NCBI RefSeq assembly: GCF_008041935.1
Contig: NZ_VKAC01000010.1
Location: 124,001-188,000, forward strand
Origin: Quadrisphaera setariae
GTDB taxonomy: Bacteria > Actinomycetota > Actinomycetes > Actinomycetales > Quadrisphaeraceae
Reading direction: 5' to 3'
Length of the DNA: 64,000 nucleotides
Shown: positions 51,168-60,273 of the stretch, in pieces
Numbering within the stretch: position 1 is the first letter of the stretch
Layout: each line of letters opens with the position of its first letter
The notes under the pieces: model-generated
Databases searched by the model: none
What the model saw: only the letters and a program-made list of their open reading frames with translations
What the model was told of the DNA's origin: nothing
Made by a program: the position numbers and the translations under genes

Positions 51168-53153
51168 GTGGACGCCAGGACCTCGGGGCTCGGCGCGCGC
51201 GACAGCGCCGCCCTCCGCGCGCCCGGTCCGCCCACCGGGACGCCGGCGTCGCAGGGCCCCGCGACCCCGTCGGTCATCGGCCGGCTGGGCCCCTACCGCC
51301 TCCTGCAGGTCATCGGCGGCGGCGGCATGGGCGTGGTCCACCTGGGGCTCGACCCGGCCGGGCGGGCGGTGGCCATCAAGGTGCTGCGACCCCACGTCGC
51401 CGCCGACCCGTCGGCGCGCAGCCGCCTGGCGCGTGAGGTCGACGCCCTCCAGCGGGTGCGCTCGCCGCGCGTCGCCGAGGTCCTCGACGCCGACCCCGAC
51501 GCTGACCAGCCCTACGTGGTCACCGAGTTCGTCCCCGCTCCGCCGCTCGACCTGCTGGTCGAGCGCGAGGGTCCCCTCGGGGGCGCCGCGCTCGGCCGCC
51601 TCGGCCTGGGGCTGGGCGACGCGCTCGCAGCCATCCACCACGCCGGGGTGGTCCACCGGGACCTCAAGCCGGGCAACGTGCTCGTGGCCGACGGCGACCC
51701 GGTGGTCATCGACTTCGGCATCGCGCAGGTGGCCGACGACGTCCGGCTCACCAGCGCGGGCCTGGTCATGGGGACCCCGGGGTACCTGGCGCCCGAGGTG
51801 CTCGACGGCGCGTCCCCCACCTCCTCCGGCGACTGGTGGGGCTGGGCCGCCACCCTCGCCTTCGCCGCCACGGGCCGCCCCCCGTTCGGCACCGGGCCGT
51901 CCGAGGCCGTGCTGTCCAGGGTCCGACGGGGCGCGGCGGACGTCACCGGCGCCCCGGAGCCGCTGGTGGGCCTGCTGCGGTCCGCGCTGTCGCCGGAGCC
52001 CTCGCTGCGCCCCCCGCCGCGACGCCTGCGCCAGGCCGTGCAGGCGCTCCTGGACCCCGACGTCGGCACGTGGCCGCCCGTGCGCACCGGCTCCAGCGCC
52101 GCGCCCACGGCGGCCGTGCCGCTCCACCGACCCGCTGCACGCACCTCGGCCGTTCCAGCTCTGCACGTGCAGCCCTCCTCCGCGCAGTCCTCCACCGCGC
52201 TCCCCGAGACCACCGTCATGCCGGAGGCGGCGCCGCCGCTCGACGGCGCCCCGCCGGAGGCCGCTCCCGTCCCCTGGCCCGAGCCGGCGGCCCGCAGCAG
52301 CGGCCCCGCCCGGAGGGCCGAGGCGCCCACCGAGCTGGTGGGCGGGCTCGCCGCCGCCCGGCCCGAGCGGTCGGAGAGCACCAGGGTGCTGCCCTCCGAG
52401 GCGCCCGTGACGCGCCCGCACGACAGCGCTCAGCACGACCGGACCCAGGTGGTCCCTCCCTACGACGGGACCCACCGCGCCGGCGCTCCGTACGAGCCCC
52501 CGCCGGGCTACGAGCGGCCTGCGCCCCCGGCGCCGGCCCCCCCGTACGCACCCATCGGAGAGGGGGCCGAGCAGGGCCGGCCCGCCACCGGCGCGGTGCT
52601 GCTCCTGCTGCTGCTCGTGGCCGTGGCGCTCGGCGCCGTGGCGCCGCTGGTCGCGGCGTCCGCCGTCGCCGTCGCCGTCGTGCTGGCGCGCACGGTCGAC
52701 AGGTCGGTCGCCGCCGTGGTCCGCCGGCGCTACGAGCGGGGCCCGCGCCGCTCCGACGGCACCGTGGCGGCGCTGGCGCTGCCGGGCCAGCTGCTGGTGG
52801 CCCTGTTCGCGTCGCTGCCCGCCCTCCTGCTGCCCGCGGCCATGGCCGTCAGCACCGCCTTCCTCGTGGGGTGGGCCATCGCGCCGCAGAGCACCCCCGT
52901 GCCGGGGCAGGCGCTGCCGCTGGCGGCGGCCGTGCTCGTGGGAGCGGTGACGGCCTGGTGGGGGCCGGGCAGCCGGACCGTGCGCCGAGGCTCCCGCACG
53001 GCGGTCCGCGGGGCGCTGCCCGGACGGACCAGCAGCCGCGTGGCGGTCTCCGTGCTGGCGCTGGTGCTGGTGGCCTGCGTCATCGTGGTGGTGAACAGCG
53101 GCGGCACCCCTGACTGGACCCCGCTGACCGACGCTCCACCCGGCCTGGGCTGA
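51168..53153 (+). CDS. Ser/Thr protein kinase with four-helix membrane C-terminus
   Basis: The 661-residue Hanks-type kinase has all core residues: glycine loop GGGGMGVV (about 50-57), Lys71 in AIKVL, HRDLKPGN (Asp165), DFGIA (Asp182) and GTPGYLAPE. After about residue 300 comes a Pro/Ala/Arg-rich linker of about 170 residues, then four hydrophobic segments (about 480-660). It ends in a very short external tail, and there are no PASTA or other sensor repeats. The kinase is thus cytoplasmic, tethered by a bundle of helices. GTG start. It is divergent from otsA; targets unknown. Confidence 0.9.
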   Translation: MDARTSGLGARDSAALRAPGPPTGTPASQGPATPSVIGRLGPYRLLQVIGGGGMGVVHLGLDPAGRAVAIKVLRPHVAADPSARSRLAREVDALQRVRSPRVAEVLDADPDADQPYVVTEFVPAPPLDLLVEREGPLGGAALGRLGLGLGDALAAIHHAGVVHRDLKPGNVLVADGDPVVIDFGIAQVADDVRLTSAGLVMGTPGYLAPEVLDGASPTSSGDWWGWAATLAFAATGRPPFGTGPSEAVLSRVRRGAADVTGAPEPLVGLLRSALSPEPSLRPPPRRLRQAVQALLDPDVGTWPPVRTGSSAAPTAAVPLHRPAARTSAVPALHVQPSSAQSSTALPETTVMPEAAPPLDGAPPEAAPVPWPEPAARSSGPARRAEAPTELVGGLAAARPERSESTRVLPSEAPVTRPHDSAQHDRTQVVPPYDGTHRAGAPYEPPPGYERPAPPAPAPPYAPIGEGAEQGRPATGAVLLLLLLVAVALGAVAPLVAASAVAVAVVLARTVDRSVAAVVRRRYERGPRRSDGTVAALALPGQLLVALFASLPALLLPAAMAVSTAFLVGWAIAPQSTPVPGQALPLAAAVLVGAVTAWWGPGSRTVRRGSRTAVRGALPGRTSSRVAVSVLALVLVACVIVVVNSGGTPDWTPLTDAPPGLG

Positions 53154-53266
53154 CGACGCCGGGCCGTCCGGCGGGAGCCGCAGGCCCGCGCCACGTCGAC
53201 GTCCAGCGACCTCCCAGGCGGCGCCCGTAGCCTGGGGAGCTGACCGGACACCCTGGAGGAAGCCCC

Positions 53267-54043
53267 GTGCCCGACCGGCCCACCACCAAGGACGCCCGCC
53301 GCGACGCCGCGCGCGAGAAGGCCCGCCAGATGCGGGAGGCGCAGGCCCGCAAGCAGCGGCGCAACCGCGTCCTCGCCATCTCCGCCGCTGCCGTGGCGCT
53401 GGTGCTGGTCGTCGGCGCCGTGGCGTTCGGCATCAGCCGCGCCGGTGGGGGCGAGCCCGCAGCCGCGCCGCCCGGGGTCACCGCTGACGGGGGGATCGTG
53501 CTCGGCAAGAGCGACGCCCCGCACACCATCACGATCTTCCAGGACTACCAGTGCCCGGTCTGCAAGGCCTACGAGGCCGCGGTCGGCCCGTGGCTGGACC
53601 AGCAGGTCCAGGCGGGCACCACCAAGCTCGAGTACCGGCCGCTGACCTTCCTCGACAGCCAGTCCGGCGGCACGAAGTACTCCACGCGCGCGGCGAACGC
53701 CGCGTACTGCCTGGCGGGTCAGCAGGGGGCGGACTTCTACGAGTTCAACACCGCCATGTACGTGGAGCAGCCCGAGGAGGGCGGCACCGGCCTGACCGAC
53801 AGCAAGATCGTGTCCATCGCGAAGGCCGCCGGCGGTGACGTCGGCACGTGCATCGCGAACGGCACCTACGACGACTTCGCCCAGCAGATGAACGACGCGG
53901 CGTTCAAGCTCACGGACTCCCAGGGCCAGCGGGTGGTCAACGGCACCCCGACGGTCCTCGTCGACGGCAAGCTGCTCCAGAACTCCCAGGGCGGGGCTCC
54001 CGGCCAGCAGGAGCTGGCCCAGGCCATCGGCGTCGCGGGCTGA
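53267..54043 (+). CDS. Membrane-anchored DsbA-like thiol oxidoreductase
   Basis: The 258-residue protein has a charged cytoplasmic N-terminus rich in Arg/Lys (1-33), one membrane helix (about 34-58), then an external thioredoxin fold of the DsbA/DsbG-like Thioredoxin_4 group. The active site is CPVC (about 95-98, after FQDYQ), with cis-Pro loop GTPTVLVDG (about 228-236). It forms disulphides in exported proteins. GGAGGAAG precedes the GTG. Its stop overlaps the ATG of the VKOR gene (TGATG), so it is paired with its own reoxidising partner. Confidence 0.92.
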   Translation: MPDRPTTKDARRDAAREKARQMREAQARKQRRNRVLAISAAAVALVLVVGAVAFGISRAGGGEPAAAPPGVTADGGIVLGKSDAPHTITIFQDYQCPVCKAYEAAVGPWLDQQVQAGTTKLEYRPLTFLDSQSGGTKYSTRAANAAYCLAGQQGADFYEFNTAMYVEQPEEGGTGLTDSKIVSIAKAAGGDVGTCIANGTYDDFAQQMNDAAFKLTDSQGQRVVNGTPTVLVDGKLLQNSQGGAPGQQELAQAIGVAG

Positions 54044-54744
54044 TGAGCGCTCGCAGCGGCGTGCGACCCCCCGCTCCGCGCGCGTCGTCGTCCTCCGCTG
54101 TCTCCGAGGACGACGACGCACCGCGAGTCGCCGAGGGACACCTCTCCGCGGACCCGGTGCCCCCGCGCCGCCTGGGGCTGCTGCTGACCGTCGGCGGCGT
54201 GATCGGCTTCCTCGCGGCGTTCACGCTGACGGTGGAGCGCATCAAGCTGCTCCTCGACCCGACGGGCTACACGCCGTCCTGCGACATCAACCCGTTCATC
54301 TCCTGCGGGTCGGTGATGGTGACCTGGCAGGCGCGGCTGTTCGGGTTCCCCAACCCGCTCATCGGCATCGCGGCCTTCGCCGTCGCGACCACGCTGGGGG
54401 TCCTCCTGCTGTCCGGCACCCCGCTGCCGCGCTGGGTGCGGGCGGGCTGGCAGGTGGGCATCACCCTGGGGTTCGTCTTCATCTGCTGGCTGATGACCCA
54501 GAGCCTCTACTCGATCAAGGCGCTGTGCCCGTGGTGCATGGTCGCCTGGGCGGTGGTCATCCCGATGTTCTGGACCACCACCGTCGACTCCCTCGACCGC
54601 GGGACCATCCCGGTGCCGCGGGGAGCCCGCCGGGCCGTCGCCGCGCTGGTGGAGTACCGGCTGCTGCTCACGGTGCTGACGGACCTGCTCGTCGTCGTCC
54701 TCATCGCCCAGGCCTTCTGGGACCAGTGGGTCGCCCTCGTCTGA
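54043..54744 (+). CDS. Vitamin K epoxide reductase-type (VKOR) membrane protein
   Basis: The 233-residue protein has a Ser/Asp-rich start, then four or five membrane helices (about 45-225). The loop Cys pair is in CDINPFISC (about 80-88) and the active-site CPWC is in KALCPWCMVAW (about 165-175). VKOR proteins reoxidise DsbA by passing electrons to quinone, replacing DsbB in actinobacteria. The TGATG overlap with the DsbA-like gene supports this partnership. It converges on the LacI-type regulator gene with a 12-base gap and no clear terminator between. Confidence 0.93.
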   Translation: MSARSGVRPPAPRASSSSAVSEDDDAPRVAEGHLSADPVPPRRLGLLLTVGGVIGFLAAFTLTVERIKLLLDPTGYTPSCDINPFISCGSVMVTWQARLFGFPNPLIGIAAFAVATTLGVLLLSGTPLPRWVRAGWQVGITLGFVFICWLMTQSLYSIKALCPWCMVAWAVVIPMFWTTTVDSLDRGTIPVPRGARRAVAALVEYRLLLTVLTDLLVVVLIAQAFWDQWVALV

Positions 54745-54756
54745 GGGTTCTGAGCC

Positions 54757-55779
54757 TCAGGCGCCGAGGGTCGAGGCGCGCAGCACCAGCTGCGCGGGCA
54801 GCACCGTGCGGGGCGGCACGTCACGCCCGTCCACGGCGTCGAGCAGCAGCTGCGCAGCGCGCCGCCCCACCTCGGCCAGGCGCAGGTCCACGGTGGTCAG
54901 GGGCGGGCGCGAGGCCAGCGCCATGACGTCCCAGTCGTCCACGCCCGTCACGGCGACGTCGTCGGGGACCGACCGGCCCAGCTCGCGCAGCCGGTCGCAG
55001 ACCCCTCGGGCGATCTGGTCGCTGCCGCAGCTGACGGCGTCGAGGTCGGGGTGGTGGCGCAGCAGCACGTCCACGGCCTGGCGGCCCCACTGCTCGCTCC
55101 AGGCGCCGAACAGCGGCTCGCCGGCCAGCGCCCCGCCGAGCGCACCGACCACGGCTGCGGCCCGCACGCGGGCGCTGTGGTGCTCGGGCCAGCCGGTGAC
55201 GTGCCCGACGCGTCGGCGGCCGAGGTCGAGCAGGTGCCGGGCGGCGTCGGCGGCGCCGGCGGCGTCGTCCACCACGACGTTGGTGTCGCCCTCACGGGCC
55301 GAGGGCTGGAAGGCGTAGACCACCGGCACAGCACCGGCGGCGGCGCCGAGGTCGACCGGTGGGCGCGGGTCGGTGCGCCGGCCCGTGACGATGACGCCGT
55401 CGACCCTGCGGCTCGCCAGCATCTTCAGCAGGTGCTTCTCGCGCAGGGCGTCGTCGCGGGTGTCGCACAGCAGCACCGCCATGTCGCCGGCGCCGAGGGT
55501 GTCCTCGGCGCCCTGCAGCACCGGGGCGGTGAAGCGCCCGAAGCTGTCGGTGGTCACGAGCCCCACGGTGAAGCTGCGCCCGGAGGACAGGGCGCGTCCG
55601 ACCCCGTCCGGGGTGAAGCCGAGCTGCTGGGCCGCCTGCCGCACGCGCTCGACGGTCCCGGGGCGCAGCTGCCCCGTGCCGTTGAGCGCCTTGGAGGCGG
55701 TGCCGGGGGAGACCCCTGCCAGTGCCGCGACGTCGACGATGCGCACCGCCGGTCGGCGGTGCACGGTCCTGCTGGTCAC
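54757..55779 (-). CDS. LacI family transcriptional regulator
   Basis: The 340-residue protein has an N-terminal LacI helix-turn-helix (about 13-35; IVDVAALAGVSPGTASKALNG) with a hinge helix, followed by a periplasmic-binding-type sugar-sensing domain (GRSFTVGLVTTD, DVAVTGVDDWD). GTG 55779 has GAGGAGG five bases upstream and gives the family length. It is divergent from the GH127/sugar ABC operon, and a LacI-type palindrome overlaps that operon's start site. It probably represses the operon until an arabinose-containing sugar is present. Confidence 0.92.
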   Translation of the reverse strand: MTSRTVHRRPAVRIVDVAALAGVSPGTASKALNGTGQLRPGTVERVRQAAQQLGFTPDGVGRALSSGRSFTVGLVTTDSFGRFTAPVLQGAEDTLGAGDMAVLLCDTRDDALREKHLLKMLASRRVDGVIVTGRRTDPRPPVDLGAAAGAVPVVYAFQPSAREGDTNVVVDDAAGAADAARHLLDLGRRRVGHVTGWPEHHSARVRAAAVVGALGGALAGEPLFGAWSEQWGRQAVDVLLRHHPDLDAVSCGSDQIARGVCDRLRELGRSVPDDVAVTGVDDWDVMALASRPPLTTVDLRLAEVGRRAAQLLLDAVDGRDVPPRTVLPAQLVLRASTLGA

Positions 55780-55869
55780 TGGCACCTCCTCGCCTCGGAG
55801 CGATCGAGCTTTCCTGTCTGTCGTCCCCTGCGGGCCGATCGTAGACCCCATGACCATCTCCACCAGGGG

Positions 55870-55915
55870 TTGTCTGGTGGGCAGCATCGCGGCTACGGTT
55901 CCAGAAAACGTGTTC
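55870..55915 (+). promoter_or_regulatory. Promoter and LacI-type operator of the GH127 operon
   Basis: TTGTCT (55870-55875) and TACGGT (55894-55899) are 18 bases apart. The near-perfect palindrome GAAAACGTGTTC (55904-55915), with the central ACGT typical of LacI sites, falls at the expected transcription start. Bound repressor would block initiation. The operator's owner is inferred from proximity. Confidence 0.62.
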
Positions 55916-55950
55916 CTAGCGTTCCGCGACGATGCGAGAGAAGGATCCGC

Positions 55951-57972
55951 GTGGCCTCGACGACCACCGCCCAGACCACCGCCCAGGGCGCCGGGCCGGC
56001 CGGTGCCGCACCGGTGGTCGCCGGCCCCGTCCGCCCCACCCCGGGCACCACGGCGCTGCAGCCGGTGGCCCCCGGCGCCGCCCGCATCACCGGCGGCTAC
56101 TGGGCCGACCGCCAGCGCGCCAACCGCGAGAACGCCATCCCCACCGGCCGCGAGCGCCTCGAGAGCGCCGGCAACCTCACCAACCTGCGCATCGCCGCGG
56201 GCACCGCCCCCGAGGGCGCGCAGGTCACCGGCCCGATCTTCATGGACTCCGACGTCCACAAGTGGCTCGAGGCGGCGGCGTGGGAGCACGGGCGCGAGCC
56301 CAGCGAGCAGCTGCTCGGCTGGATCCGCGAGCTCACGGCGGAGGTCGCGGCGGCGCAGGCCGAGGACGGCTACCTCGACTCCGTGGTGCAGGTGCAGGAC
56401 GGCTCCCTCGGGAAGCGCGGGCGGTACGCCGACCTGCCGTGGAGCCACGAGATGTACTGCGCCGGGCACCTGTTCCAGGCGGCCGTCGCCGTCAGCAGGG
56501 CGACCGGTGAGCGCGGGCTCCTCGACGTCGCCGTGAAGCTGGCCGACCACCTCGACGCGACCTTCGGCGACGGCGAGGGGCAGCTGCGCGACGTCGACGG
56601 GCACCCCGTGGTCGAGATGGGCCTGGTGGAGCTGTTCCGCGAGACCGGTGAGCGCCGCTACCTGGAGCTGGCGCGCTGGATGGTCGAGGCGCGCGGCACC
56701 GGGATCATTGAGGGCCACGGCAAGGAGCCGACGTACTTCTCCGACCGGGTGCGGGTGCGCGAGGCCACCACGGTGGAGGGCCACGCGGTGCGCGCGGTGT
56801 ACCTGACCGCCGGTGCCGCCGACGTGGCCGCGGAGACCGGTGACGCCGAGCTGCTGGCCGCCCTGGAGCGGCAGTTCGCCCACATGTGGGCCACGAAGAC
56901 CTACATCACCGGCGGCCTCGGCTCGCGCTGGGACTGGGAGGCCTTCGGAGACCCCTACGAGCTGCCCAGCGACCGCGCCTACGCCGAGACGTGCGCCGCC
57001 ATCGGGGGGATCCAGTGGGCCTGGCGGATGCTGCTGTCCACCGGGGACGCCCGTTACGCCGACGCCGCGGAGCGCATGCTCCACAACGGCTTCCCCGCCG
57101 GCGTCTCCCTGAGCGGTGACGAGTACTTCTACGTGAACCCGCTGCAGTTCCGGGACGGCTCCCACCCCTTCGAGAACCGCAGCCCGGCGCACGGCCGCCG
57201 CGGCTGGTTCGACTGCGCGTGCTGCCCGCCCAACATCATGCGGACCCTCTCCAGCCTCGACGGCCACCTCGCCACCACGGGCGCCGTCGACGGCACCGAG
57301 GGCGTCCAGCTGCACCTGTTCGCGCCGAGCTCGCTGACCGCGCAGGTCGAGGGCGTCGGTCCGGTGCGCCTGGCCGTGGAGACCGGGTACCCGTGGGACG
57401 GCGGCGTCCGGGTGCAGGTGGAGGAGGTCGGTCAGGGGGAGCCCGTCGACGGCGCGCAGTGGACGCTGTCCGTGCGCGTCCCCGCCTGGGCCGCCGGGGC
57501 CACCGCCCGCGTCGGCGACCAGCAGCTCCAGCCGCAGCCCGGCACCTACCTCCGCGTGACGCGCGCCTGGGCCGCCGGTGACGTGCTCCAGCTCGACCTC
57601 CCGCTCGACGTGCGCCTCTCGCGCGCCGACCGCCGCGTCGACGACGCCCGCGGCGCCGTCGCCCTCGAGCGCGGCCCGCTCGTGTACGCCCTCGAGCAGG
57701 TCGACCAGCCCGAGGGGGTCCTCGTCGACGACGTCGTGGTCGACGCCGGCGCTCCGGTCGGCGTGGAGCGTCGCGACGACCTGCTGGGCGGGGTCGTCGT
57801 CCTCCACCCGCGCGGCCGCTCCGCTGGGCACGAGGGCGGTGGGGCCACCTGGCTGCCCGCGGCCGAGCCCGAGCCGGCGCCGGGGAGCGACGTCGAGCTC
57901 ACCGCCGTGCCGTACGCGGTGTGGGCCAACCGCGGCGTCGGCCCGATGCGGGTCTGGCTGCCCGTGCGCTGA
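55951..57972 (+). CDS. GH127 beta-L-arabinofuranosidase family glycosidase
   Basis: The 673-residue cytoplasmic enzyme has an (alpha/alpha)6 barrel (about 45-470) and C-terminal beta domains. The zinc-cysteine active site is complete: Glu346 and Cys348 in YAETCAA, and Cys424/Cys425 in FDCACCPPN, matching the Cys-nucleophile GH127 arrangement. It releases L-arabinofuranose from beta-linked oligosaccharides. GTG start, with AGAAGGAT just upstream. First gene of an operon with a sugar importer, under a LacI-type repressor. The N-terminal 40 residues are Thr/Ala/Pro-rich and not a signal peptide. Related GH146 enzymes are an alternative. Confidence 0.9.
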   Translation: MASTTTAQTTAQGAGPAGAAPVVAGPVRPTPGTTALQPVAPGAARITGGYWADRQRANRENAIPTGRERLESAGNLTNLRIAAGTAPEGAQVTGPIFMDSDVHKWLEAAAWEHGREPSEQLLGWIRELTAEVAAAQAEDGYLDSVVQVQDGSLGKRGRYADLPWSHEMYCAGHLFQAAVAVSRATGERGLLDVAVKLADHLDATFGDGEGQLRDVDGHPVVEMGLVELFRETGERRYLELARWMVEARGTGIIEGHGKEPTYFSDRVRVREATTVEGHAVRAVYLTAGAADVAAETGDAELLAALERQFAHMWATKTYITGGLGSRWDWEAFGDPYELPSDRAYAETCAAIGGIQWAWRMLLSTGDARYADAAERMLHNGFPAGVSLSGDEYFYVNPLQFRDGSHPFENRSPAHGRRGWFDCACCPPNIMRTLSSLDGHLATTGAVDGTEGVQLHLFAPSSLTAQVEGVGPVRLAVETGYPWDGGVRVQVEEVGQGEPVDGAQWTLSVRVPAWAAGATARVGDQQLQPQPGTYLRVTRAWAAGDVLQLDLPLDVRLSRADRRVDDARGAVALERGPLVYALEQVDQPEGVLVDDVVVDAGAPVGVERRDDLLGGVVVLHPRGRSAGHEGGGATWLPAAEPEPAPGSDVELTAVPYAVWANRGVGPMRVWLPVR

Positions 57973-57991
57973 CCGGGAGCCTCCCCAGACC

Positions 57992-58029
57992 CCGCCGGGT
58001 CCGCCCGTCCAGCAGGGCGGACCCGGCGG
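57992..58029 (+). terminator. Hairpin inside the GH127 operon
   Basis: A perfect 15-bp stem (57992-58006 and 58015-58029) with an 8-base loop lies between the glycosidase stop and the binding-protein start (58056). Since the transporter genes have no other obvious promoter, it may be a partial terminator or an mRNA-stabilising processing site setting relative levels. Confidence 0.6.
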
Positions 58030-58055
58030 CACCCAGCACGGAAGGGGGCGCAGCG

Positions 58056-59375
58056 GTGCGCACCAGACGGGAGTTCCTCGCCCTGGCGGGGCTCGCAGGC
58101 CTGGCCGGCGTCTCGCCGGCGCTCGCGGGGTGCGGCAGCGGAGTGCTGCCGGCCCCCGACACCACCGCCGCGGGCTTCGGGCAGGACGCCACCGGCGTGC
58201 TCCGCCTGTGGGCCCGCTCCGACACCCAGACCGGCACCCAGGCGGTGGTCGACGCCTTCCACGCCAGCCAGGACCGCATCCGCGTGGAGCTCACCCCCGT
58301 CCTCGGCACGCAGTACGTCACCAAGCTCGCCACGGCCATCCGCGCCCGGGCCGTCCCGGACCTGCTGGCGATGAACGACATCGACACGATCCTGTTCATC
58401 GTCCGCGACGTCTTCACCGACCTCACCGACCTCGTGGCCCAGCTGCCGGGGCGCGAGCAGCTGAGCCCGGGCCAGACGGCGCTGTCGACCCTGGACGACA
58501 GGGTCTACGGGCTGCCGTTCCTGGCCGACGACTCCGTGCTCTGGCACAACACCGAGCTGCTGGGCCGCGCGAGCGTCGACCCGGCGTCCCTGACCGACCT
58601 CGACGGGTGCCTGGCCGCCGCCCGCGCCGTGCGCGAGCTGGGCGGCGACACCTACGGGTGGTCGCTGGCGGGCAACGCCAGCGGCATCATCGGCTTCGTC
58701 ACGCAGCCCCACACCTGGGCCGCGGGGACCGACATGATCTCCGGAGAGGTCGGGGAGCAGCGCGGCGGGATCGAGGGCAACGGCGCCCTGCGGGCCGTCC
58801 TCGACTTCTACAGGACGATGTGGTCCGAGGGCCTGATGCCCCGCGGCAACTTCTCCGACACCGGCACCTCGTGGGGCTCGGACTTCACCGCCGGCGAGGT
58901 CGGGCTGCTGCCCGGCAACTACTTCGCCGCCGTCATGGACCAGCCCGCCGAGGTCGCCGCCCGCACCGGCGTCTCGCTCCTGCCCGGCCCCACCGGCGGG
59001 GTCTCCTTCTTCACCGGCGGTGACAACCTCTGCATCCCGCGTGGCGCGCAGAACGCCTCGGCCGCCTGGGAGTTCACCCGCTTCGCGCTCGACGTGGCGC
59101 AGCAGGAGCGGCTGCCGGTGGGCGGCTACTTCCCGGTCCGCGCCGACGCCGCGACCGACCGCTACCGCGAGGAGTTCCCACTGGCCGTGGCCCCGCTCGA
59201 GCAGATCCGGGCCGGCTACGCGCCGCGCACCCTGTCCTACAACCTCCTCTACAACCAGCCGGACAGCCCGTACTTCGAGATGTTCAGGCGGGCGGTGTTC
59301 GACGGTGACGTCGACGGCGCGATGGCCGGGGCGCAGAGCGCCTACGACCGCGTCCTCGAGCAGGCGCAGCGATGA
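58056..59375 (+). CDS. Sugar-binding lipoprotein of ABC importer
   Basis: The 439-residue family-1 solute-binding protein has a twin-arginine-like lipoprotein signal: RTRREFLALAGLAGLAG, then lipobox-type ALAGC with Cys near residue 26. The mature fold starts TGVLRLWARSD and continues with LLAMNDIDTILF, YGLPFLADDSVLWHN and a GNYFAAVMD loop. It captures a sugar, likely arabinose-containing, for the two permeases encoded next. The next gene's ATG overlaps its stop (ATGA). GTG start with a GGGGG stretch upstream. Confidence 0.91.
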   Translation: MRTRREFLALAGLAGLAGVSPALAGCGSGVLPAPDTTAAGFGQDATGVLRLWARSDTQTGTQAVVDAFHASQDRIRVELTPVLGTQYVTKLATAIRARAVPDLLAMNDIDTILFIVRDVFTDLTDLVAQLPGREQLSPGQTALSTLDDRVYGLPFLADDSVLWHNTELLGRASVDPASLTDLDGCLAAARAVRELGGDTYGWSLAGNASGIIGFVTQPHTWAAGTDMISGEVGEQRGGIEGNGALRAVLDFYRTMWSEGLMPRGNFSDTGTSWGSDFTAGEVGLLPGNYFAAVMDQPAEVAARTGVSLLPGPTGGVSFFTGGDNLCIPRGAQNASAAWEFTRFALDVAQQERLPVGGYFPVRADAATDRYREEFPLAVAPLEQIRAGYAPRTLSYNLLYNQPDSPYFEMFRRAVFDGDVDGAMAGAQSAYDRVLEQAQR

Positions 59376-60262
59376 CCGCGCAGCAGGGGCGCAGCACCAT
59401 CACGCACCGCTCGTCCACGGGCCTGCTGCTCGTGCTGCCGGCGCTGGCGTTCGTCGTCGTCTTCGTGCTGGTGCCGTTCGTCTTCGCGATCGGCATCTCG
59501 CTGACCAGCTGGCCCCTGGTCGGCGCCTTCCGGTTCATCGGACTGGAGAACTTCGCGGCCATCCCCGGCGACACCGCGTTCCTGCGCTCGGTGGGCTACA
59601 CGCTGCTGTACACGGCGATCGTCACGCTCCCGATCCTCGTGGTCGGCTACCTCATGGCGGTGGTGGTCCGGGCGAACCGCCGGGGCTCCACGCTGCTGCG
59701 CACGCTCTTCTTCCTGCCGTACGTCATCGGCCTGTCCACGCTGAGCTTCCTGCTGGTGCTCGAGGCCCAGCCCGGCAGCGGTGCGGTGAACCTCGTGCTC
59801 CAGGCCGTGGGAGCCACCGACGGCCAGACGGCGTGGTTCACCTCCGGGCCGCTGGCCACCGCGCTCATCAGCCTGCTGGTGGTGTGGGGCGTCTCCGGGC
59901 TGACCATGGTGCTGCTGCTCTCGGGCATGCAGGCCGTGCCGCGGGAGTGCTACGAGTCGGCCGAGGTCGACGGAGCCACCTGGTGGCAGCGCGAGCGCGA
60001 CATCACCATCCCCATGCTCCGCCGCCCCATCGCCATGAGCCTCATCCTCTCGGTGATCGGCTCGTTCCTGGCCTTCACGCAGTTCTTCGTGCTGACCCAG
60101 GGCGGTCCGGGCACCGACACCACCCCGGTGGTGCTCGCCATCTACAACCGCGCGTTCGTGCAGCTGCAGGTCGGTTCCGCCACCGCGCTGTCGTTGGTGC
60201 TCGTGCTGGTGGTGGCCCTGGTGACCGCCACCCAGTTCTGGCTGCTGCGCGAGAAGGACTGA
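59372..60262 (+). CDS. Carbohydrate ABC transporter permease (first of pair)
   Basis: A 296-residue MalF-type permease with six membrane helices and EAA loop YESAEVDGATWWQRERDITIP (about 194-214; key residues E, D-G). ATG 59372 overlaps the binding-protein stop (ATGA). Pairs with the following permease. No ATPase gene in the operon, so it must use one from elsewhere, such as the MsiK-type product. Confidence 0.92.
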   Translation: MTAQQGRSTITHRSSTGLLLVLPALAFVVVFVLVPFVFAIGISLTSWPLVGAFRFIGLENFAAIPGDTAFLRSVGYTLLYTAIVTLPILVVGYLMAVVVRANRRGSTLLRTLFFLPYVIGLSTLSFLLVLEAQPGSGAVNLVLQAVGATDGQTAWFTSGPLATALISLLVVWGVSGLTMVLLLSGMQAVPRECYESAEVDGATWWQRERDITIPMLRRPIAMSLILSVIGSFLAFTQFFVLTQGGPGTDTTPVVLAIYNRAFVQLQVGSATALSLVLVLVVALVTATQFWLLREKD

Positions 60263-60273
60263 GGGAGACGCCC

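Noticed and set aside
54757-58032. A 1091-codon minus-strand frame through the LacI gene and the GH127 region
   Set aside because: The portion beyond 55779 is antisense to the GH127 gene, which has clear catalytic motifs; the LacI start is fixed by GAGGAGG and the family N-terminus.
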